A stretch of 64,000 bases of DNA from Neodiprion pinetum. Taxonomy: Eukaryota; Arthropoda; Insecta; Hymenoptera; Diprionidae. The notes under the pieces were generated by a model that was not told where the DNA came from, ran no database searches, and was given only the letters and a program-made list of their open reading frames with translations. The translations under genes and the position numbers were made by a program. Positions 11,001-23,672 of this stretch are shown in pieces. Numbering within the stretch: position 1 is the first letter of the stretch; each line of letters starts with the position of its first letter. The stretch lies in contig NC_060238.1 in NCBI RefSeq assembly GCF_021155775.2, positions 25,512,470 to 25,576,469 on the forward strand, in the 5' to 3' direction.

Positions 11001-14000
11001 GAGACAAATGTGCTTTGTAGGTATAGTAAGGATGAAGCGGATAATATTTATTTATTTATTGAATTTCAAAAGTTTACGTTAACGTCATGAATATTAGTAA
11101 ACCCTAACAGAGGTAAACAAGTTACCTAGTTTGTAGGATTGGAGTAACAAAGAAATGAAAATAGAAAAACAACTTACCGACTACTGTAAAAATATGAAGA
11201 TTTAGATTCAAGTTCGCTTATGAACAATCCTTAAAAAATTATAATAAATTTATAAATATTTAAGAAATAGTCAAATTAGATGATGATTTACTTAAGTTAA
11301 TGTATATTTGTAATTATCCGACTATTTTTGTGAATACAAATTGCGATAATAAATTTCTGGTTGTTTTTTTTTGTTTTATTGTTAGCTACGCGGTCACAGG
11401 TTCTATCTCTTATTTCATTTTCCGAACCCTAGGCAACTACTGTGTATCGGCTATATTTTATCTCTTCTATATAAAACGCGTTCCAAAGAAGTTTCATTAT
11501 TTAATACACTCCCGGAAACGGGGAACGTGACCGGCCGTCAAGAAACGACGCCAGCAAGCAAGAAGACAACACGACTCGTCGCGCAGCGACGGGAAAACGA
11601 CTTTCCGAGACTTTAACGTATATCGTTTCAGGGTTACCAGAGAGAGAGGGAGAGACAGAGAGAGATGGGGTTTCTTTACCCTGGGGCAATAAATATTTTC
11701 CCAAAACGATTACAGACTGGTAGAAATCGATCAAGCAATTAATACCAGATTGTACAGTTTGTATATAATTTCTCGAAGAATGAACGATCGATTTCGAATT
11801 CTTGAGAGCAATTGGACCCTGCTCTTGCCTTTGAGGCCTTTGTAAGCCGTGCGCGGATCCTTCCTTGAAGGAAGTCAAAGGGTGGATAGCCGGTAAATTG
11901 GTTAACGAATCGGCCCTTTGACAGCAGTGGTGGCTCAACGCCCCCGCAGCGTCAATTGATGCTCAGAGATATAATAGAGAGCCGGGGTTTAATGGCGGGA
12001 TTGTTCTCAGTTGAATCCTTCGCTGCCCGGAGGATCCCGGCGTCCCGCTGAATACGAGAATCGGGATACGCGGCTACACGCAGATATATTCGCCGAAGGA
12101 AATGAAAAATGCGAGGGACGAATTGAAGCAAAACTTGAATAAAGTAAGAGTAATAAGAAAAAAAAAAAATAAATAAATAAATAAAAAAAGCAAAAAAAGA
12201 ATTAGTGAATATAAATCAAGTCAACGTACATGTACACGACATTCCATATAGGAATCGTGTGTACCTACGCGTGCATAAATCGTGTGAAATCCGTTGCATC
12301 GCAATTTGCGACAAAGAGACGATACGTATAGTATACGTATACGTATGTACAATATACGCAATACAGATACGTACACGGTGATATAAAAAATAATTAATCC
12401 CGGTAACAAGTTTGTCAGGTAGGTATTTCGGTCGTATAAAAAGTCGGGAGGGTAGTTAGGCGGTGTTTGTTCTCGTCAGGGAGAAAGATAAAGAGATAAA
12501 TTCAGGTCCGTATACGTATACACACACACACGCGCACATATGTGTCAGCGTACTTCGCCGTAAGGATGTATTTGTGAATTCTCCCCGAGGAGAAAGCGGC
12601 CAGAGGATAGGGAGAGGGGGTGGTGGTGGGGATGAGACTTCAGGGAGGGCGAAGCACTTAGCGAATGATTTTTAAATTAAATCAGCTTGTTTGCAGGTCT
12701 GCCCCCTACCTCCCCCCTTCCCGCTGACATCGTCGCTAGGCACTCGGGGTGTAAAAACATGTTGACTAGTGGGAGAGGAACCGAGGACAGTGTTACACAG
12801 GACCTGGTTTCAGGATCCCGATGACGGCGAAACACGAAGAAAACGGTCTGCCTAAAAGGGCAAGAACAACGATAACATAACCTCAACCCTCCACATCAAT
12901 TAATCCTGTCTTGTCGCGATCCAAACTACCCCTAATTACACATGCGTTACGATCAGGGAGACGAGCTTTGAATGTAGCCTGATTGTGAGCGGTGGGGTGT
13001 GTTTTCGAAATTTCAGAGTAGGTGCTGATGAGGTAGATTTGTTTTTTGTTTGTTTTTTTTTGACCTGAAACATACACTTTGAACTGAAAAATACATCAGT
13101 CACTCGACGCGATTTTGAAACGTTGCACGTACAGGGTTGAATTCGGAAAACGATCTATCCGTCACACCGTACAAGGACTGTATATTTCGTGAAAACATCT
13201 TACGAAAAAGGGGGCCAAAAAAAAGTGGAAAACAAAAATGAAAAGAAGAAAGACAGTAACGCAGCGGGAACTTAACCGAGAAAATCGAACGACTGCCGGG
13301 CGAGAGAGAGAGAGAGATGAAAATAGAAAGAGAAAGATGGAAGTGCAGGGAGGGAGGAACAAGCAACGGGGGCGAAACGCGACAGCCCGACAGGACTAAG
13401 TGGTGTAACGCGTTTAACCCGGCAATCCCACCCCCGGTTTCCTCTCCAAGGGGATTCGTGTGCGGTAGTGGAGGAACACGCCCGCCTATCCCGTCAGGCA
13501 TATGTGAGGGAGGGGGGAGGGGTGAAACGCGTGGCGACGCGATACCGAGCCGCAACCTTCTCGCATCCCGGAGCTAGACTGGCCGGCGACGTTCCTCCTC
13601 CACCCCCGAGTTTCTCCCCGAGGTTCTTCTCTCGTTCGGCCGCCCGGTCTTCGTAGTAAACAAAACTGTAACTCTCCGCGGGGCCGAAGAATCAATGCCG
13701 CGGGGGGTGGTCTATGGCCCAGTTTAGCCCCTCCCTGCAACCCCCTTCCATCAGGGCACTGCTGCAGCCGAATTATAGAAGAGAGCGTTATACCTCTTGC
13801 TTTACCTTACCGCGCGATGCACGCGCAGAAATATACCCCCTCACCCCCATAGGAACGCGGAAACAACCCCTAAGCCTCGGTGGGTGCCGTAGCTGCACCA
13901 CCGCACAGATCTTGTCCGATAATTTACTCTGATGCCCCCGTTGAACCGGGTGCATCGACCCTGCAACGCCACTTTTCCCGCACCTAAGTTCATCCCCCTT

Positions 14001-14919
14001 ACAGCTGGTATATAGGTACGTTTTGCACCCAGTTTTCATCCCTTTCTTATCTTCATCCCTCTTTACTTGTTCATATATACAAAGCGCAGAAGTCAGTCGT
14101 GACCGCGAACGAAGAGCCGGAGATTCTCCATCCCTGCTTCTTCTCTCTTCTTCTTCTCTATCTAGTTCTCGATATCTCCGTTTCTCTTGCAGCCCTCCCT
14201 CCCCTCCGCCCCCTAACCGTATTTCTCCGGGGACTTTTGCCGCCGCTGCCGCTGCCGCTGCCGCCGCCGCCGCCGCTGGCGTTGCTTGGCGAACGAGATC
14301 AGGAACTCTCCTTTGAAACAGGAAAACATAAATATTTCATAGCTCGAGTATTCCGTATCCTGCAGTCGTCCTGAATTCTCAAACTTCTACCAAACACTTT
14401 TTGGCCACGATATATACTCGGCAGTATTTCCCATCCCTCTGCCGTGATCCCGACGCCCCTGCTGAGTCCGAAAAGTTTAACCCCCTCGTCTATCCGCGAA
14501 ACGGAACGCAACGCCTCATCCGGCCAGCCAATCTCTTAATCTTACTTAGGGGTATAGAGAAATCGCTTCGAACGACCATCCACCTCCATCCCTTCCTCCG
14601 TCCTTTCTTCCATCTAACACGTTCCTTTTTTCACTTGCACCTCAATCATACCGTCTTATAGGATATCAGCGGTAAGCTACACGTGCCTGTGATCTCGAAA
14701 CCGTGATCTCTTCAAACCCGAGTCAACTCTCGGCGCCATTATTTTCTTCAGAAGATATTTCGTCTCTTGAGAAAAGATATTTTTCCTCGCTGTAATTCAA
14801 GGGGTTTTTCGACCATTTCACTCACCCCCCCCCCATCAGAAAAAGGGATGTTGTATAATCCCACGTTCCCATCACATGGATCATATAAAGTGTACCACCA
14901 CGTATTCTTATGATTCCAG
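11001..14919. other. Non-coding stretch before exon A
   Basis: AT-rich at 11030-11510 and 12120-12420; CpG-rich with pyrimidine tracts at 13370-13760 and 14040-14280, including a (GCC)n run. The missing 5' half of Ig1 should end in phase 0 upstream of exon A with a cysteine about 12-18 codons before its donor. No frame meeting this was found by eye, so the 5' exons may lie before the window. Confidence 0.45.
14240..14278. repeat. (GCC/GCT)n trinucleotide tract
   Basis: About 13 GCC/GCT-type units. Confidence 0.9.
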
Positions 14920-15127
14920 GTTGCTTGGATGCACTTCGAACAGAGCGCGATACTGACGGTGCACAATCACGTGATAACGAGGAACCCGCGTATTTCGGTA
15001 ACGCACGACAAACACCGTACCTGGTTTTTGCACATAAGCGATGTCCACCAGGAGGACATGGGAAGGTACATGTGCCAGATAAACACGGTCACGGCGAAGA
15101 CGCAGTTCGGCTACCTCCACGTCGTAG
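14920..15127 (+). CDS. Exon A: C-terminal two thirds of Ig1 of a DIP-like protein
   Basis: The exon follows a TTCCAG acceptor (AG at 14918-14919) and ends at a perfect GTAAGT donor (15128). It begins in phase 0 with GTT (Val), reads 69 codons and leaves one base (phase 1). The protein starts VAWMHFEQSAILTVHNHVIT. The W of 'VAW' is the core Ig tryptophan, and DMGRYMCQIN carries the D-x-G-x-Y-x-C motif with the second Ig cysteine. The QINTVTAKTQFGYLHVV end is characteristic of DIP/lachesin Ig1 domains. This half of Ig1 holds much of the face that contacts Dpr proteins in solved DIP-Dpr structures. The partner cysteine must lie in an upstream exon ending in phase 0. The methionine at 14929 is internal, not a start. 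A long antisense reading frame over this exon is a shadow. Confidence 0.93.
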
Positions 15128-18100
15128 GTAAGTAAAGAATGAGTTACATCCTGTACATGGTTCCTCATGGCCGTTCCGATCAAGATCCCCTCCGCCCCGC
15201 GTGCTTTGGTTTCGCGTGACGGTAAAAGAAAAATGGAATCGCAACGATCCAATTTTAACGAGAGTGAGAAAGACAGCGGCTATGTAGCAGATTTCGAAGG
15301 GAAAGAAAACAAAGGAAGAAAAGAAAATGTAACATTAAATAAACAAAGCGAGACACCCACGTGACGAGGAAGAGGAAGAGAGATAAAAGTAGGTAGGCAT
15401 CGGCACGGGAAGAAGGAACTCACGGAGTAGAACGGAGGAGGTGGAGAAGGAGGAGGAGGGAGAACAAAAGACGCGGGCGTCTCATCTGCCGGCCAAAAGA
15501 CGAGACAACAATAATTTAATCAGAAGAGGGTACGTGCCCCTGCCAGTCGGGAGAACATATTAATATCTCGAGTTTTGACATCTCGACGGTGGCGGGGGTG
15601 GTGGGGGTGGTTTGCAGGGTTGGGAAGCCGTGAGAGGTGGGAGGGGTGAGGGGAGGGGGTCGGGTGGGGAGGAGGAGTAATCAGAGGTCTAGATTAATTG
15701 TTTCCGCGGGACTGTTTCCCTCCACCACCCCACCAGCGCGAAAGGCACAAATACGCGGGCAGACCTTCGTACACATAAACGACCTTGTACAACGCGACGC
15801 GACGATAACGTAGACGCGGAGGATCCACCGGGGACTCGACACATAATACCGAACCGTCATAACTCACGGCTAGGCGTAGGTGAGAGAGCTGATGGAAAGG
15901 TGATGGTCGGATTCAAGGTAGGGCGTAGGAACCATGACGTGACATCATCGGATGATCGGCGAGGCGTTTGCTGACGTTGAAATTAGCAAATTGTGGTTCA
16001 GGCTTTCCTGCACAAAATACTCAAAAAGTTTCATCTGGAGCGTTTCATTTGATGTGTATTAGAGTGAGACTTGAGAATAAATACAAACAAGGAAAGAGAA
16101 AATTGAAAGCGTAAGCGTGTTCGGAGAATTATCAAAGAGAAGAAGAAAAGCTTTCATAGGCAGAAAGAATGAAAACGGAATGGCAATTGAAATTCATATA
16201 GAAATTGTTTGCTTAATTTTATGAGAAATATTGTTAAGTACATTGTAATAAAATGGTCATTTTTTCATTGTCGTTGTGCTTTTTTTTTATACCAATACCT
16301 TGTATTTTGCAAAAATATTTTACGCGATGGAGGGAAATGGAAGTCATTTTCGGATTCAGCACGCTCGAAATCGTAATATTTACCAAAAAAAATCCCATAC
16401 GGCTGAAATGAAACATTATTTTGCGAACCTGTGTTGTCGTTGTTGTTAGTCTAAAGTTAGACTGCAGCTTACGATGTAAAGACTGACATGAGAGAAAAAT
16501 CAACGGTACACATCATTGTATGTATTACTGTGGTACATAAGGTACCTATACGGGTATCCTGTAACACCGAAGGAATCGACACACTTTTTCCCTGACGCCT
16601 GTGTTGTATGTACAGTAGCAACACGGTGCGGCGCCGGGGCGTGACACTATGAATTATTCAAAAAGGCAAACAAAGCGTAAAGCAAAAAAGAAATCAAAGA
16701 ATGATTACAGCAAGACTTTTCGTCGTTGTCCTTATGTGGGCGGGTGGGCGTGTGCTTGCGTGAGTTTTGAGGGAGTCTGCGAGGTCAGGAGGAGGGATAA
16801 GAAAAATAACTCGAATGAAGACGATCTTGAAGATATACTCGCGAGGCGAGTATTTCCACCTCCTCTTCTTATACCCAGCAGAAGCAGATTTACCCTACGG
16901 GGTGTATAAGTAAAGTGTCGCCATAAAACGGGAGCGCGGGTGAAATCGCTTCTTTTAAAATTTACAACTCCATTCGTTACAATAACCATATGAGATTGTA
17001 CCAAAACCACGTTCTCTAAATCACTGCCCGATACACGGGCGTACACATTTTCCACTTTGAGAATAAAATTATACAAGTCTCTTTCGGCGTCTTCTTCGCC
17101 CGACGAACTGCAACGAGGTAAAGTGTACCAGTTATCGACCCTGTCCCAATTATAGACTTCTTTTGGTTAGTTGTATCAGTTTGAACCTTGCTTCTAAAAT
17201 TACCAAAAAAAAAAACTTGTAGTGTTTAACCCTGTAGTAGCTGGTTTCAGTCATCGAAAAATTGACAATTTGCGCTATCGATTTATAAGTTTGGAAAATA
17301 AAAGGGACAATAATTGGGTCTAAACGTGTCGACAACTGGTAAACTTACGTCGTGGTTTTCAAGTTCACCGATAGGATCCCTGTCACCCCGTGCATCAAAC
17401 AAACGAGTTCATGATGCACTGCAGCGAAACCGAAAAGCATCGTTGCAGGGGAGTAAGAGGTAGAGAAAGACGAGAGTGAATGTAGCAGAGGGAACTTAGT
17501 TGTGACGAAAAGTGGGGTCTGGCTTCTGTCCCGTCCCCCCGACGGCGTCCCGTCTTCCATCCCAGTTCTGCCTGCCTTCCTTCCTTTCACCCTCTTTTCC
17601 CTATTCACGACGTCAAGTGGCCAATTACGATTCAGAGATGCTATTCAACGAGTGATTCGGAATAAGAAGAGGGGAGGGGGGAATAAAATAAAAAAAAAAA
17701 AAAGAAAGTACGAAATGCGGAACGACGGAACGAACGAACGAACGAAGGATAGGATAAAGTAGATGAAAAGTGAAGAGAGAAAACACGGGAGCGAGAGAGA
17801 GTGACGGAGAATGAAAATGAAAAAGAAAATAGAAAAAAGAGAAAAAATAAACGCTGCGGAAATCCCTCCGCATGGTATGCGGCGCAATAACTTGTCTATC
17901 TCCAGCTCGGCGGGGGGCGAGATTCGACTCAGCTTTCGGTCCGAAATCTCATCCGCGACCCCGTCGATCCTCGATCCTCCCCCGCGTCGTCTATCCCGAA
18001 CCCAGAGGCCACCTTTCGCTTGTATACCAGAGTTTAGGACAAGTTAACGCGCCACAACACGCGGTGGCCGTCCATGTCTGAATAATGCATCATCCGCACC

Positions 18101-18225
18101 AGCCTGCAGCGTAACGATCCATGTATACATAGAGTTGTATGTATATGTATTCGCCACATAGAAACAGTTGTAAATATGCATTTATACACGATGTATACCA
18201 TATACGCTAGATACAGGGATGCGTA
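15128..18225. other. Intron A-B, 5' part: no recognised feature
   Basis: Intronic, between the donor of exon A and the first transposon-like element. GGAGG-rich and GGGTGG-rich sequence lies at about 15430-15680, AT-rich sequence from 16000. Short frames on either strand carry no domains. Confidence 0.6.
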
Positions 18226-18230
18226 TTTAA

Positions 18231-18691
18231 GGGAGGTCTGATATCATACCTATTTTTGGGAGATGTTTTTCTTTAAAGAAAATGAAAGCACTTTGAGCAG
18301 AATTTTCTGAAATCTGATCTCATGTCTGATATCACGATGACGCAATATTTAAAACTTGTTTATCGATTCGAGCTCAAAAAGTTTTTGTTCCTAATTGTAT
18401 ATATTGGCAAACTCGAACCGAAAAGATGTTTTTAACTCAAAAAATTGTTCCTAACTGTTACAAGTTGGATAGTGACTTCAGGAGATGGGCTATCGAAAAA
18501 GCCCTTGAGTTCGGAGTCGTTCGTTACTTGCATGCGCCATGACGCCATTTTGTTATTAATTTCAATGAAAACATTCTAAAATGTTCTTGAAACTATAAAT
18601 AATAAAGTCTCCAAAATCAAATTGCTCTACATTTTCATTTTCTTTAAAAAAAAAACTCCTAAAAATAGGAATAAGCTATACCTCCCCCTCC
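18231..18691. mobile_element. MITE-like element with long inverted ends and TTAA duplication
   Basis: The left end starts GGGAGGTCTGATATCATACC and the right end finishes with the inverted counterpart GGTATAGC...CCTCCCCCTCC (read outward). Within the arms CCTATTTTT and TTTAAAGAAAATGAAA match exactly in inverted orientation; arms are about 60 bases. The element is bounded by TTAA at 18227-18230 and 18692-18695, the target duplication typical of piggyBac-type transposons. At 461 bases with no coding capacity it is non-autonomous. Confidence 0.8.
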
Positions 18692-18695
18692 TTAA

Positions 18696-19660
18696 CGAAT
18701 ATATAACAAACCGCTCTCCTTTTCCGGTTTCGCTGGAGGAATCGGCAACTTTTATCCGAATGATAGATCCCGTCGCGTCTCAGTTTCCTGTATGATTCAA
18801 TTTCACTAAATTCACGCAAATCCCTCGGAGATTTGGCTGTTGAAAAGATTTTTATTTCAACCATGACACGGTTTTCCGTTTCAAAAATGATATATTACTG
18901 TCTCATATCTGCCGTATGGTGTTTAGATTCGCTGACGTCCTATCTACGATATTACGTATACAATGTTATCCCTGAATCAAAACTTTTATAGCTATAATAT
19001 AGCATTCCTGAGAAAGTTGAATAATACTCTATCCTTGCCTCGTCTTGCTGCTTGGGGGAAAAGAAAGAAAAAAAACTTTTAGAAATAACAAAGCTCCGAC
19101 GCCAGTCTTTCTCATCCACTATATTCGCTTGTTCGACATTATTATACGGGTTACAACCCATACGCGTATAATAATGCACTCACAGATGGACGTAGACAAT
19201 GCCTACACCTACGGTACAGAGTAGAGACACATTACACACGGAAGCACCGTTCAGTTAGAGAGCAAACAACAAGTGGGGGATGAGATGGGATGGGATGGGA
19301 TGTTGTGGGATGGAGGAGGTCGGCTCGTTCACTCCCAGTTCAACGTATCGCAAGCAGCTTCGCTGTCGGTGGTTGAATTTTAAAGAGGGCCGACACGTAT
19401 GAATATGTAGAGATCGTGGAACGCTATCCGCGTATAATAACGCATGTATAAAGGTGCGTATGGGCATCGTGCAGGACTCGCATATCCTTCCGTATCGCGA
19501 CTATGCGGATAAGGCAAAGGTGCCCTTTGGCACCCAGGACTCAACGAGGTTCGCGAGCATTACGGTAGCAGGCGTAACGCCTACGCATCTAAATACATGT
19601 GTAAATTACGTATACGTTAGGGTGGACATTAGTACAGGGTCATTATCGAATTTCGTATAT
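18696..19660. other. Intron A-B, middle: no recognised gene
   Basis: A short (GGGAT)n run lies at about 19279-19302. CGTATA-rich sequence surrounds 19150 and 19440. Nothing else supported. Confidence 0.5.
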
Positions 19661-19664
19661 ACTC

Positions 19665-19850
19665 CCATGGGGCAAGACACCTTAAAATAATTTTTTTACT
19701 CACGACTCAGCCGTAATATTGACTTTTTTTTAACCTGAAAAGCGGGACGAAAGCAGCATATTATTCCGTCTTAACGGATTTGCGGGAAATATGAGGTCGT
19801 GAGGATTAATCGTCGACTTTATTCCCTTGTTACATAATGGACTATTTTAA
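19665..19850. repeat. Interspersed repeat family 1, copy 1
   Basis: Diverged but collinear with 46957-47150. Shared landmarks in the same order are a GGCAA-x-G start, TTACTC.CGACTC, CGGGACGAAAG, the ATTATTCC words, TCGRCTTTAT and CCTTGTTACATAATG. Both copies lie in introns of the same gene in the same orientation. No open frame or terminal repeats were identified. Confidence 0.75.
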
Positions 19851-20937
19851 ATTCAATAAAAATACCCGTCTGCTTTCCAAAGCTTGCGAATTCTCATGCA
19901 TTTCTTATGCATTTTTCCTATGTACAACGCACGTACCAGACGTTACAAGCCCATAATATCATATCAATACTAGAGGTGCCACATTTTTTTGCTGTAATGA
20001 AAACCCCACTGTTGACAAAGGTAAAAAAATTTTGATTCGTTTGATTGGATTTTCCTGAGTTTGACCAGGTTTTAGGAAAATTTGGTGCCCCGAAAATAGC
20101 ATATCAAATAATATTTCAGACAGTGATAATTCAAATTAAAAAAAATTTTTTTTATTGACGTGAGCTTTTTTTTTGCGACCAGCAGTTTGGTATGAAAAAT
20201 TCTGAAGTAAATTTGAAATCTCAATTTCCAGTATTGATCGATTAGAGTAACTACTAATCGGTGCCACTTTTAAAAATCGTTATTTCGAACAATTCATCTT
20301 TCGTTATTTTATTTTCGTATGTTTGAGATTTCGATATATCGGCCATTCCAAAAACTGATCCTTCCACGTATTGTCTCCCACCCACCAATCGGTACAGGTA
20401 TCAGAACGGATAAAAGTAATTTATAAAAATAGAAGAAGAAACGCCAGTGGATACGGAATTGCAGCTGTCGTAATTCGACGAAGCGTTATATCCTCGGAAA
20501 AAAGAAGCAAGTATACGACTGACGTAAAAAAAAAATCGCCAAAGAACGAAAAAATAGAGAGTGTTAGCACACTGAGTGTTAGCATATAACGTTATACGTC
20601 CACAACAACGCCGAGGCAGAATGGAGGTTGCATGCGGGAATAACGAACGAACAAACAAATGCTCTTCACGATTTTCCCCGTTTATGGAAATGAAAGGCTC
20701 GTGCGCGACACAGCCGCATCGACGACCCGTGGAAAAGGTTTTTAGTCGTCAGTGCAATTTCGAACCAGCTGTGCAGTACGTACTCCGCGTCGATACGCTC
20801 AGACCATGAACGCTACACGGCCATGCACACCATGCATTATACAGGGAGCGATGAAGCTGTGAAACGAAAACGTCGCGATCAACGACGAAGCAGCCAAAAA
20901 GTTGCCGCGATTCTCTTCGCTCTATCAACAACATCGG
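19851..20937. other. Intron A-B: AT-rich then mixed, no recognised gene
   Basis: AT-rich to about 20360, with short frames beyond. Nothing supportable as gene, RNA or complete element. Confidence 0.5.
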
Positions 20938-21500
20938 ACAAACGGCTTTAGGCTGGCCATCAGCCAACCCTCGAACTTACCGTTCTCACACAGCACTGCA
21001 AATTTATTTTAAAGCCCTCGGATACCATATTACACGAGAATATGACGACTTTTTTTATTTTGAACCACTGTAGTGGATCCAGAATTACAAATTTTTGGAC
21101 TCTGACCTTGGGTTCATGATTAGCGACCCAAAAAAAACCTCACTGTATCAATTTTCATTCCAATCCTTTCATCCATCCTGACTCGTAGGAATTTTGTTAT
21201 TCAAATAATTGAAATAGCGCTGAAACTATCAAATCCAAAGTCTAATCAGTTCTAAGTTCGGAAAAGCCGCGTCGATTGAAACCAAAATCATTGAAATCCG
21301 TTAACTCGTTCTCGAGATATCGTCGGACAAAAAAATGTATCACATACGTACATCTAAAAATGATCGGAGGTGATTATCTAAACTTGAAAATATACAGATC
21401 TCGTGAGAAGTCAACATTTAATTTTCGGTATGATTCCCATCATTTCCTTTTTCTCTGAAAACAAAGAATCGGCAAGTCAAAAACGGCCGACTGAACGAAC
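20938..21500. repeat. Interspersed repeat family 2, copy 1
   Basis: Collinear with 51600-52075 over several hundred bases. Shared words include CGGCTTTA, CCCTCGAACTT, TCTCACAC, AATATGACGACTT, ATTACAAATTTT, TCTGACCTTGG, AAAATGATCGGAGGTGATT, GTCTCTGAAAAC-like and AAAACGG. It contains the GGATCC...TTACAAATTT...AGCGACCC sub-repeat. Non-coding; its end lies about 730 bases before exon B. Confidence 0.8.
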
Positions 21501-22229
21501 ACGCGCGATCTTTGTCCGAGGACGAAAAGCTTCAGTCATACTTTGGCTACTCACACATTAGCTCCACAAAGGCGAAAGACGACCGCGCAATTTCAGTCCA
21601 GGCACCGCCAACCCCCGGTTGTAATTGTCATAACGAAGTGGACCCCGCAGGCTTAAGGGATGGGAAACAGGAGCCGGGGGGCTGTTACGGAACAGCGGTT
21701 ACATTTCCCCTCCGGAGGGTGAATTCTTGTCCGCGACTTAAGCGGGGCGGCTGCATCCGTAAAGGCAATTTTCACCCTACCATTCTCACCCTCCGGTGTT
21801 TCACCGTGGAAGAATCGAGGGCGCGGAGGGCGCGGAGGAATCGAAGACATTTTTTCCGGACGCCTGGCGCTCTTATCACGAGTGATTACGAGTTTTTAAC
21901 GGGGATTTCCACCGCCTTATCGGTGATTCCCCCGGCCCTCGTTCCGTTTTCTTTCTACCTCTGTAATTTTATTCGATTCTCACGGAAATTTCCCTTTTCT
22001 CTCTCTTGTCTTTTTCACCTTTTTATCTCTCTCGGGGTCTCGGCTCTGACTTTCTTCCCCCGCGTGACATCGATTTGCACGAGGAACAGCGAATCGGCGA
22101 GCCTTGTGCTCGCTTGCCTCGCCTTTCCTCCACTCTGCACTCTCTTCCCCTCTCGCACGAATCTTCGCTGTCCGATCGCCGCATACGTATCGAACTTGTT
22201 AATCACCGCGTACGGTTGTGTGTTTTCAG

Positions 22230-22388
22230 TACCACCGAACATCGACGACTCCTTGAGTTCATCGGACGCCATAGTCAGAGAAGGTGCCAACGTCAGTCTG
22301 ACCTGCAAGGCGACCGGAAGTCCACCGCCAAGCATACGTTGGAAACGGGACGACGGATCGAAGATATCGATAAGCAAAAACCTCGTCG
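22230..22388 (+). CDS. Exon B: first half of Ig2
   Basis: A clear GTGTTTTCAG acceptor precedes the exon and GTAAGG follows. The first two bases complete the valine split with exon A, giving VVPPNIDDSLSS across the joint. The exon encodes the Ig2 A-C strands: IVREGANVSLTCK contains the first Ig2 cysteine and an N-V-S N-glycosylation sequon, and GSPPPSIRWKRDD contains the core tryptophan in the SPxPxIxWKRDD form common in insect DIPs. It ends in phase 1 after KNLV. The same frame stays open for hundreds of bases upstream, but that part has no Ig similarity and is placed in the intron by the polypyrimidine-AG acceptor. Confidence 0.93.
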
Positions 22389-23226
22389 GTAAGGAAGGTG
22401 CTTCTCAAATTCACTTCGCCGCTCGATTAACCCTTTCGATCACAGAAGCTATTATAGTGGAACCCATACTTTTACTTTTTTTTTTTTTTTTTATCATTTC
22501 TTTTATATTCCATAGAGAAAAATAATCAAACTTTGGAATGATTGGAATTTTTTGTGAATCCATAATTGTTATAAATAAATACATGGAAAAAAAGAGGTAT
22601 TTTCGTGAATTTTATTCGTTAGCGGAGGTTTTATAATAAACGTATACTAATAACGCTTGGAATTCATTGGTTGACAAACAGAGATCTCAGAACGAACGTT
22701 AGATTTATAAAATCTAATACTTAGGGGTAGTTTTCATCTTCCTTAGAGGTCCATATAGATAGTATCAGGGGTCGCACCTATTCTCGGCCTAAGATCGTAC
22801 TGTCTCAAAAAATAAATATTCATATAAATCTCATTGAAGAACACTGTCGACAACAAGTTGATAATTAGCCACGTTTTCACCGCATTTTAGGGATTGTTTT
22901 TAGTTTTATTCAATTTTTGACAGTAGATTCGCATTCAGCGTCGAAATATTACACGGGAAACGTAAAATTGCACTTCTGTTCCAAAAAAGAATTAGATCGC
23001 GTGACCGAAAGGGTTGAAATGTCGTTTTTCGGTCGATCTCTTTAACCTTACCAGCACTTATCGCAACCCTGCCAATTGTTACACTGTTCCGCGTGCAATA
23101 TGTATAATTCGTAGCGTATAATTGGGCTTGTTCGAAAATTAGCGGTTGCCACCCGGGACCCCGTTAGTCCATTTCGCGAGATAATCGATGCATCAGGCTA
23201 ATTTCGTATTCGGAATTTGATTCCAG
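22389..23226. other. Intron B-C (838 bases)
   Basis: Bounded by GTAAGG and TTCCAG. About 70 percent of its length is one transposon-like element (22431-23013), leaving about 42 bases at the donor side and 213 before the acceptor. Confidence 0.9.
22431..23013. mobile_element. piggyBac-type MITE in intron B-C
   Basis: The left end is CCCTTTCGATCACAG after TTAA (22427-22430). The right end is GTGACCGAAAGGG followed by TTGA, a one-base-decayed TTAA. The inverted termini match at 12 of 13 positions. The element is 583 bases, AT-rich, with no transposase frame. TTAA with CCC...GGG ends is the hallmark of piggyBac-superfamily insertions. It begins only 42 bases after the exon B donor. Confidence 0.8.
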
Positions 23227-23355
23227 TGTCCGAATGGGAAGGAGACACCTTGGAAATGGCCAGAATCTCGAGGCTAGACATGGGCGCCTACCTCTGCATA
23301 GCGAGCAACGGGGTTCCACCAACAGTGAGCAAGAGGATCAAAGTATCAGTAGACT
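23227..23355 (+). CDS. Exon C: second half of Ig2
   Basis: Acceptor TTCCAG (AG at 23225-23226) and donor GTGAGT at 23356. The split codon with exon B gives valine, then SEWEGDTLEMARISRLDMGA. The LDMGAYLC segment is the Ig D-x-G-x-Y-x-C motif with the second Ig2 cysteine, followed by IASNGVPPTVSKRIKVSVD, which forms the F-G strands and the Ig2-Ig3 linker. Splitting Ig2 by a phase-1 intron fits exon B exactly. The exon ends with one base of a codon that exon D completes to phenylalanine (VDFPP). Length is 129 bases with no stop. Confidence 0.93.
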
Positions 23356-23672
23356 GTGAGTGGCAAAATGATAAAGGATTATTGGATTCGAGAGATTTTT
23401 TTTTTTATTTTTGGCATTCGAGTTCAATCATAAATAATATCCATAGATGTTGACGTTTCAGCCCTTTGGCGGTAGCGCTACAATATTTATTGAACGTAAC
23501 TTGGGTTACACATGATCCATTTGGCAAGAACAAAAAAACAAAAAACCAGGAAACACTTTGGCCATCTGGCAAACAAACGATTATCTCGAACAAATACCAA
23601 TGCGTTAAAAATAAAATAAGCAATTAAAAACCAATGGTGTATTTACTAATTCGACACGAAAGGACCACTTAA

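Noticed and set aside
14908..15252. 114-residue minus-strand frame
   Set aside because: Antisense shadow of exon A.
21512..22525. 337-residue frame taken as a gene
   Set aside because: Only 22230-22388 has Ig similarity and splice borders. The rest is intron that happens to stay open, including a poly-Phe from a T run.
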